From the NCBI GenBank assembly GCA_035294305.1, contig DATGLD010000023.1, forward strand, positions 1 through 44,535: DNA of 44,535 nucleotides, given 5' to 3'. Shown piece after piece: positions 41,069-44,535 of this stretch. The stretch's first letter is position 1; every line of letters begins with the position of its first letter. Source of the DNA: DASRBN01 sp035294305 (lineage in GTDB: Bacteria > Chloroflexota > Ktedonobacteria > Ktedonobacterales > Ktedonobacteraceae). Both the position numbers and the translations under genes were made by a program. Below the pieces are notes generated by a model, which made no database searches, was not told the origin of the DNA, and was given only the letters and a program-made list of their open reading frames with translations.

Positions 41069-42451
41069 ATGAAAGATATGCGTGCGTCTATTTTCTTTCA
41101 AGGCGGTACGCTCGTCTTACAGGGTGTTGACGAGCAGGAATATCAACCCGCGCCCTTTCGCTTCATCAAGGGTAAGTGGCGCTGCGAAGCCTATCACTAC
41201 GGCTCGCTTCTGCCATACCTGCAAGAACAGCATATTCGCAACAATGTGGCTCGCTGGCAGCATCTCGATCTCACGTTACATGAGAATCGCGAGCCGCACG
41301 ATTACCAGCTGGAGGCCCTTGCTGCCTGGGAGCAGGAGGAGCGGCGGGGCAGCATCATTTTACCAACCGGCGCGGGCAAAACCTTTCTCGCCATCCAGGT
41401 TATCCAGCGCATCAAACGCTCCACCGTCGTCGTCGCTCCTACCATTGATCTGCTTCACCAGTGGTATGCCAGGCTTGTTAACGCCTTTGCCGTAGATGTG
41501 GGAGTGTATTATGGCGGCGAAAAGCGCGTTCTGCCCTTAACCGTCACGACGTATCATTCGGCAGGCGACCTGATGGCCGAATGCGGCAACACCTTTAAGC
41601 TGATTATTTTCGATGAGGTGCATCACCTGCCCGCGCCCACCTGGGGGGAAACGGCGCTCATGACTCCCGCTCCATTCCGCCTGGGCCTGACGGCGACATA
41701 TCCCGGAGAAGAGGAACAGAGTAATGGGCGCTGGCGCATCGAAGACCTCATCGGTCCTGTTATTTATAGCAAGCGCATCGAAGACCTTGTCGGCAAGCAG
41801 CTTGCGCAGTATCGCACCCAGCGCCTGCGTATCGATCTCACGTCTGAAGAACGCGCAAGCTATGATGCTGATTACGCTGTCTACACCGCGTTCATTCGCT
41901 CGCGCCAGTTGAGACGGCGTCATGGCGCGAGATGGATTCTGGAATTGATGCGCCTCTCTGCTGTAGATGCCCAGGCGCGGCAGGCATTTCTCGCCCGCCA
42001 GCGCCTGCTGCGCCTGCTTGCCCGCGCCGAGGGCAAGTTCAAAGCTCTTGATGCTCTGCTGTGTGAGTACGCCTCAGAACAGATACTCGTCTTCACGGAA
42101 CATAACTCGACGGCCTACGAGATTGCCTATCGTCACCTCGTGCCCGTGATTACGCATGAAACCAGCGCCGCCGAACGCAAGCATATCCTGGATGGCTTTC
42201 AAAGCGGTCGTTATCGTGTCATCGTCACTTCGCGCGTCCTCAACGAAGGCGTGGATGTGCCCGAAGCCAAAGTTGCCATCGTGCTGGGAGGCACGTCAGG
42301 TGCGCGTGAGTATATTCAACGCCTGGGTCGCGTGCTGCGCAAGGTTGAAAATCGTGAAGCTGTGCTATTCGAGGTGATCGCTCGCAAGACCCTGGAAGAG
42401 GGGAAGGCGCAGAGAAGGCGGCGTAAACGAGAGGAACTGGAAGCATGCTGA
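41069..42451 (+). CDS. XPB-type DExH superfamily 2 DNA helicase
   Basis: This 3'-5' helicase resembles archaeal and bacterial XPB. Of 460 aa, the N-terminal part (about 1-75) is the small damage-recognition-like region; then PHDYQLEALAAWEQ (Q motif), Walker A PTGAGKT near residue 101, and DEVHHL at about 181 (DExH box). LTATYPGEEE is motif III, and the thumb or insert region follows (about 230-300, rich in Arg). ILVFTEHNSTAYEIAYRHL, LNEGVDVPEAKVAIVLGG and motif VI QRLGRVLRK complete it. ATG 41069 is used because the -10 covers the GTG at 41051. The stop overlaps the next gene (ATGCTGA), so it is made with the DUF790 nuclease. Confidence 0.92.
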   Translation: MKDMRASIFFQGGTLVLQGVDEQEYQPAPFRFIKGKWRCEAYHYGSLLPYLQEQHIRNNVARWQHLDLTLHENREPHDYQLEALAAWEQEERRGSIILPTGAGKTFLAIQVIQRIKRSTVVVAPTIDLLHQWYARLVNAFAVDVGVYYGGEKRVLPLTVTTYHSAGDLMAECGNTFKLIIFDEVHHLPAPTWGETALMTPAPFRLGLTATYPGEEEQSNGRWRIEDLIGPVIYSKRIEDLVGKQLAQYRTQRLRIDLTSEERASYDADYAVYTAFIRSRQLRRRHGARWILELMRLSAVDAQARQAFLARQRLLRLLARAEGKFKALDALLCEYASEQILVFTEHNSTAYEIAYRHLVPVITHETSAAERKHILDGFQSGRYRVIVTSRVLNEGVDVPEAKVAIVLGGTSGAREYIQRLGRVLRKVENREAVLFEVIARKTLEEGKAQRRRRKREELEAC

Positions 42452-43944
42452 CCGCAGACCTCGTCAAATCGCGCGTGCGTGTTCGCAAATCGGAACTGAC
42501 AATCGACCTGCTCGATACAAGCGATCCCCACTGGCTTTCTACTGCCTCCGACCTGATCGACCTCTTTCAGCAGTTCAGGGGCCAATCGCAGGCCGACTGG
42601 CAAAACGCCCTGGAGATGTACGAGGGAGAACGCCTCGACTATGTTGTCGTGCGCGGGCTGGCAAAGGTACTCACCGATGCCGCGACGTTTACACCCCTGG
42701 CAACTTCTATTCATCCTATGCAAATCCGCGAGCGCGCCTTTTCCTATGGGCCGGTCTTCACCGCACCGCACTTATTCTCGCCGAAAACGCATTATGAAGT
42801 CATCCAGCAGGTCGCGGACGAAATGGGTATTCCCTCGCAGCAGGTGGCGGCAATGCTCTTCGCCGACCGCCCTGCCACCTACGCGCTTCACGATACAGGC
42901 CCCGCATGGACGCCTGAAAGCCTGCTCTCCCGCTATAACCTGGAACTGGCGCGCGGCGTTCTCTACTGGGCGACCAAAGTGCAGATCGAGGTGCATGGCG
43001 GATATAAAGACCTCTGGAAATACGGAACACAAACAAACACTGTTCACCCGGACAGTACCATTGAGGGATCAAGCTACAAAGACCTCTGGCGATACATCAA
43101 GTTCTTCAAACTGATGTTCTGGGCAGAGCCGTTGCCAGGGGGCGGCTATCACATTGAGCTTGATGGACCGATCTCTCCCTTCGTGGCTTCAACCACCCGG
43201 TATGGCAGGCAGATGGCAGCCTTTCTGCCTGCCCTGCTTCTCTGCAAGCAGTGGAGTATGGTGGCAACAGTGCATCCCCCGCCAGCTGGGAAAGTGGTCA
43301 GTTACCGACTCGATGACGGTTGTTCGTTACAAACCCATTTTAAGCAGAGTGGTGCGTTCGACAGCCGTCTGGAAGCAGACTTTGCCCGTGAGTTCGAGCA
43401 AAAGATGGGTGAGAAACGCGGACATTGGCGGCTCAGCCGGGAAAGTGAAGTCCTACTGCTGGGAGATACCGTTATGATACCGGACTTTCTGCTCGTTGAC
43501 GAGACAGATGCGACGCGCAAAATTTTGATCGAACTGGTGGGCTTCTGGCATCCAAACTATCTGCGCCGAAAAATAGAAAAGGTTCGTGCAGCTAACTGTG
43601 CCAATCTGCTGCTGCTTGTGTATCAAGGCCTGAATATCTCACAAGATGCATTTGACGGCACGGCAAGCGAAGTCATCTTTTTTCAGCAAAAACCTGTGCT
43701 CAAAGAAGTGCTGGAAACGGTCGAGGCAATGGCTGATCGCCTTTACGGACCCCGTCGGAAACCAGAACGCAAATCTCCAAAGTCCAAAAAGTCAGCCAAT
43801 CTGGCATCTATCGAGAACATCGATGAGCGGATCAAGCAGTTCCCGCGGCGACATCCCAACAAGAAAATCCGCAAAGTTGCTGAAACCTCAGTTCAGTACG
43901 GTGAAGGTGAACAAGTAGATGATACAGATGAGAAGGGCGAGTAA
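42445..43944 (+). CDS. DUF790 family protein (Bax1-type nuclease partner of XPB)
   Basis: In archaea Bax1 binds XPB and cuts DNA beside the unwound bubble. This 499-aa DUF790 protein starts MLTADLVKSRVR. The family segment RERAFSYGPVF is present. The PD-(D/E)xK-like core lies at IPDFLLVDE (about 343-351) and ILIELVGFWHPNYLRRKIEKVR (about 359-380), with Asp and Glu visible. A 24-residue stretch around residues 187-210 repeats YKDLW (see findings). The C-terminal 60 residues are basic then acidic and of low complexity (RRKPERKSPKSKK...DDTDEKGE), possibly flexible. It overlaps the helicase stop by seven bases (ATGCTGA) and is translationally coupled to it. Confidence 0.88.
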   Translation: MLTADLVKSRVRVRKSELTIDLLDTSDPHWLSTASDLIDLFQQFRGQSQADWQNALEMYEGERLDYVVVRGLAKVLTDAATFTPLATSIHPMQIRERAFSYGPVFTAPHLFSPKTHYEVIQQVADEMGIPSQQVAAMLFADRPATYALHDTGPAWTPESLLSRYNLELARGVLYWATKVQIEVHGGYKDLWKYGTQTNTVHPDSTIEGSSYKDLWRYIKFFKLMFWAEPLPGGGYHIELDGPISPFVASTTRYGRQMAAFLPALLLCKQWSMVATVHPPPAGKVVSYRLDDGCSLQTHFKQSGAFDSRLEADFAREFEQKMGEKRGHWRLSRESEVLLLGDTVMIPDFLLVDETDATRKILIELVGFWHPNYLRRKIEKVRAANCANLLLLVYQGLNISQDAFDGTASEVIFFQQKPVLKEVLETVEAMADRLYGPRRKPERKSPKSKKSANLASIENIDERIKQFPRRHPNKKIRKVAETSVQYGEGEQVDDTDEKGE

Positions 43945-44138
43945 ACAGGAAAGGCTAAGTACATTCAACTAACTTTTGCGGAGTGTGTGTGTGTGGACTT
44001 GGCCCGAAAAGATGGAGTCAATGAATTTGGATGCTAGGGCTTGTGTACGACAAGCTCGTTTTTGATACCGTTAGCCTGTTCATAGGCAATTGGGCTTGTA
44101 TACTGTAAGGTTGAATGGAGCTGGATAGGATTGTTAAC

Positions 44139-44225
44139 CTAAGCGAAGGGGTCGCCCCCTCCGCTCGGCTTCAGAACGGGACGGGCGAGTTTCCCCGCAT
44201 CCGGCTCCTCAATGATCGGGCCCAC
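44139..44225 (-). mobile_element. Possible group II intron fragment
   Basis: Minus strand reads GAGCCGGATGCGGGGAAACT then CGCCCGTCCCGTTCTGA, followed by GGGGGCGACCCCT. This resembles the hairpin AGCCG-xATGCG...CGCACGTxCGGTTC found just before the reverse transcriptase in bacterial group II introns. Several stem bases have decayed. No reverse transcriptase is seen within the window. Confidence 0.4.
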
Positions 44226-44319
44226 GGATTGCGCAACGAGGTTGTAGCGGCTAGCATCTGAGCAAAAAATGTGTCTCCTTGATGAGGAAGTATCAATCAT
44301 TCTCATGAAGGAGACCAAT

Positions 44320-44448
44320 ATGAATAGTATTACTGATGGATCGATCATCGTCCAGGCCTCTTCTCAATCAGTGCCTTCAACTCCACCCTGGTTCGGGGAA
44401 TCACACCCAACAAGAAACCCCACTCTTAGACAAAGTCTGTGGTGAGGT
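44320..44448 (+). pseudogene. Possible transposase N-terminal scrap
   Basis: From ATG 44320 behind AAGGAGACC, 42 codons read MNSITDGSIIVQASS, then VPSTPPWFGE, and end in TGA at 44446-44448. PWFGE near the N-terminus recalls ktedonobacterial transposases. Nothing more of such a protein follows. Confidence 0.3.
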
Positions 44449-44535
44449 CACAGTCACTGATCCAGCCCATCCCCTGTATGGTCAGACCCTTCCGCTGCTT
44501 CCGGTGCGGATTCATCGGAAGCCACTGCAGGTGAT

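Larger units (their letters stand above)
43945..44535. other. Right-edge region with mobile-element debris
   Basis: No intact gene is seen. The window shows GTGTGTGTGTG at 43984-43996, a possible group II intron scrap at about 44139-44225 on the minus strand, a transposase-like N-terminal scrap at 44320-44448 on the plus strand, and GEVTVTDPAHPLYGQTLPLL in a plus frame at about 44442-44501, resembling a transposon-linked DUF5372-like protein. All are partial. Confidence 0.4.

Overview
The window looks like chromosomal DNA of a Gram-positive-type, soil-living Chloroflexota, most likely a ktedonobacterium. That placement is an inference from several traits: XRE/NB-ARC/TPR regulators, an F420-dependent LLM dehydrogenase next to a P450, a single-membrane cell-wall gene set, GC-rich coding sequence, and many intergenic REP-like palindromes. 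No rRNA, tRNA or CRISPR array was recognised.

Layout. 0-3 kb: a C-terminal scrap of cobT and a large signalling regulator broken by one in-frame stop. 3-5 kb: an SRPBCC protein behind three 11-bp direct repeats, and a secreted repeat protein whose fourth repeat carries a deletion and frameshift. 5-7.4 kb: glmS on the minus strand, preceded by a convincing glmS ribozyme. 7.7-9.7 kb: an ABC-2 exporter pair. 9.7-17.2 kb: a Tat-exported ferritin-like protein, glutamine-dependent NAD synthetase, membrane proteins, a cyclase-family hydrolase and a membrane-fused spermidine-synthase-like protein. 17.5-19.7 kb: an ATPase/TPR protein. 19.9-27 kb: housekeeping genes (fmt; the ruvX-mltG-uppP operon; recQ) and two related tiny membrane proteins. 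27-34.9 kb: a GT9-like protein, an F420-dependent dehydrogenase, a P450, a zinc-ribbon membrane protein, a DHA2 efflux pump with a clear promoter and operator, and the HAD-tetR pair. 36-37.2 kb: PrxQ/BCP and a small zinc/TM protein.

The two most interesting areas are at the right. First, 37.4-39.7 kb has three consecutive unrecognised genes whose products appear to share one helical module; the first also carries two TM helices and a segment resembling the effector-associated domains of bacterial conflict systems. Second, 39.8-43.9 kb holds an alkyltransferase-like protein without the reactive cysteine, close to an overlapping XPB-type helicase and DUF790/Bax1-type nuclease pair. Together these suggest an archaeal-style lesion-recognition and excision-repair module. 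Between them lies an N-terminally truncated DUF5996 gene. The last 0.6 kb holds degraded mobile-element sequence (possible group II intron and transposase scraps).

Recurrent features are the REP-like element starting TGTCATTCTGAGCG (a full palindrome at 29.6 kb, half or decayed copies elsewhere), GGTCGCC-based hairpins, and strong perfect inverted repeats acting as terminators between genes.
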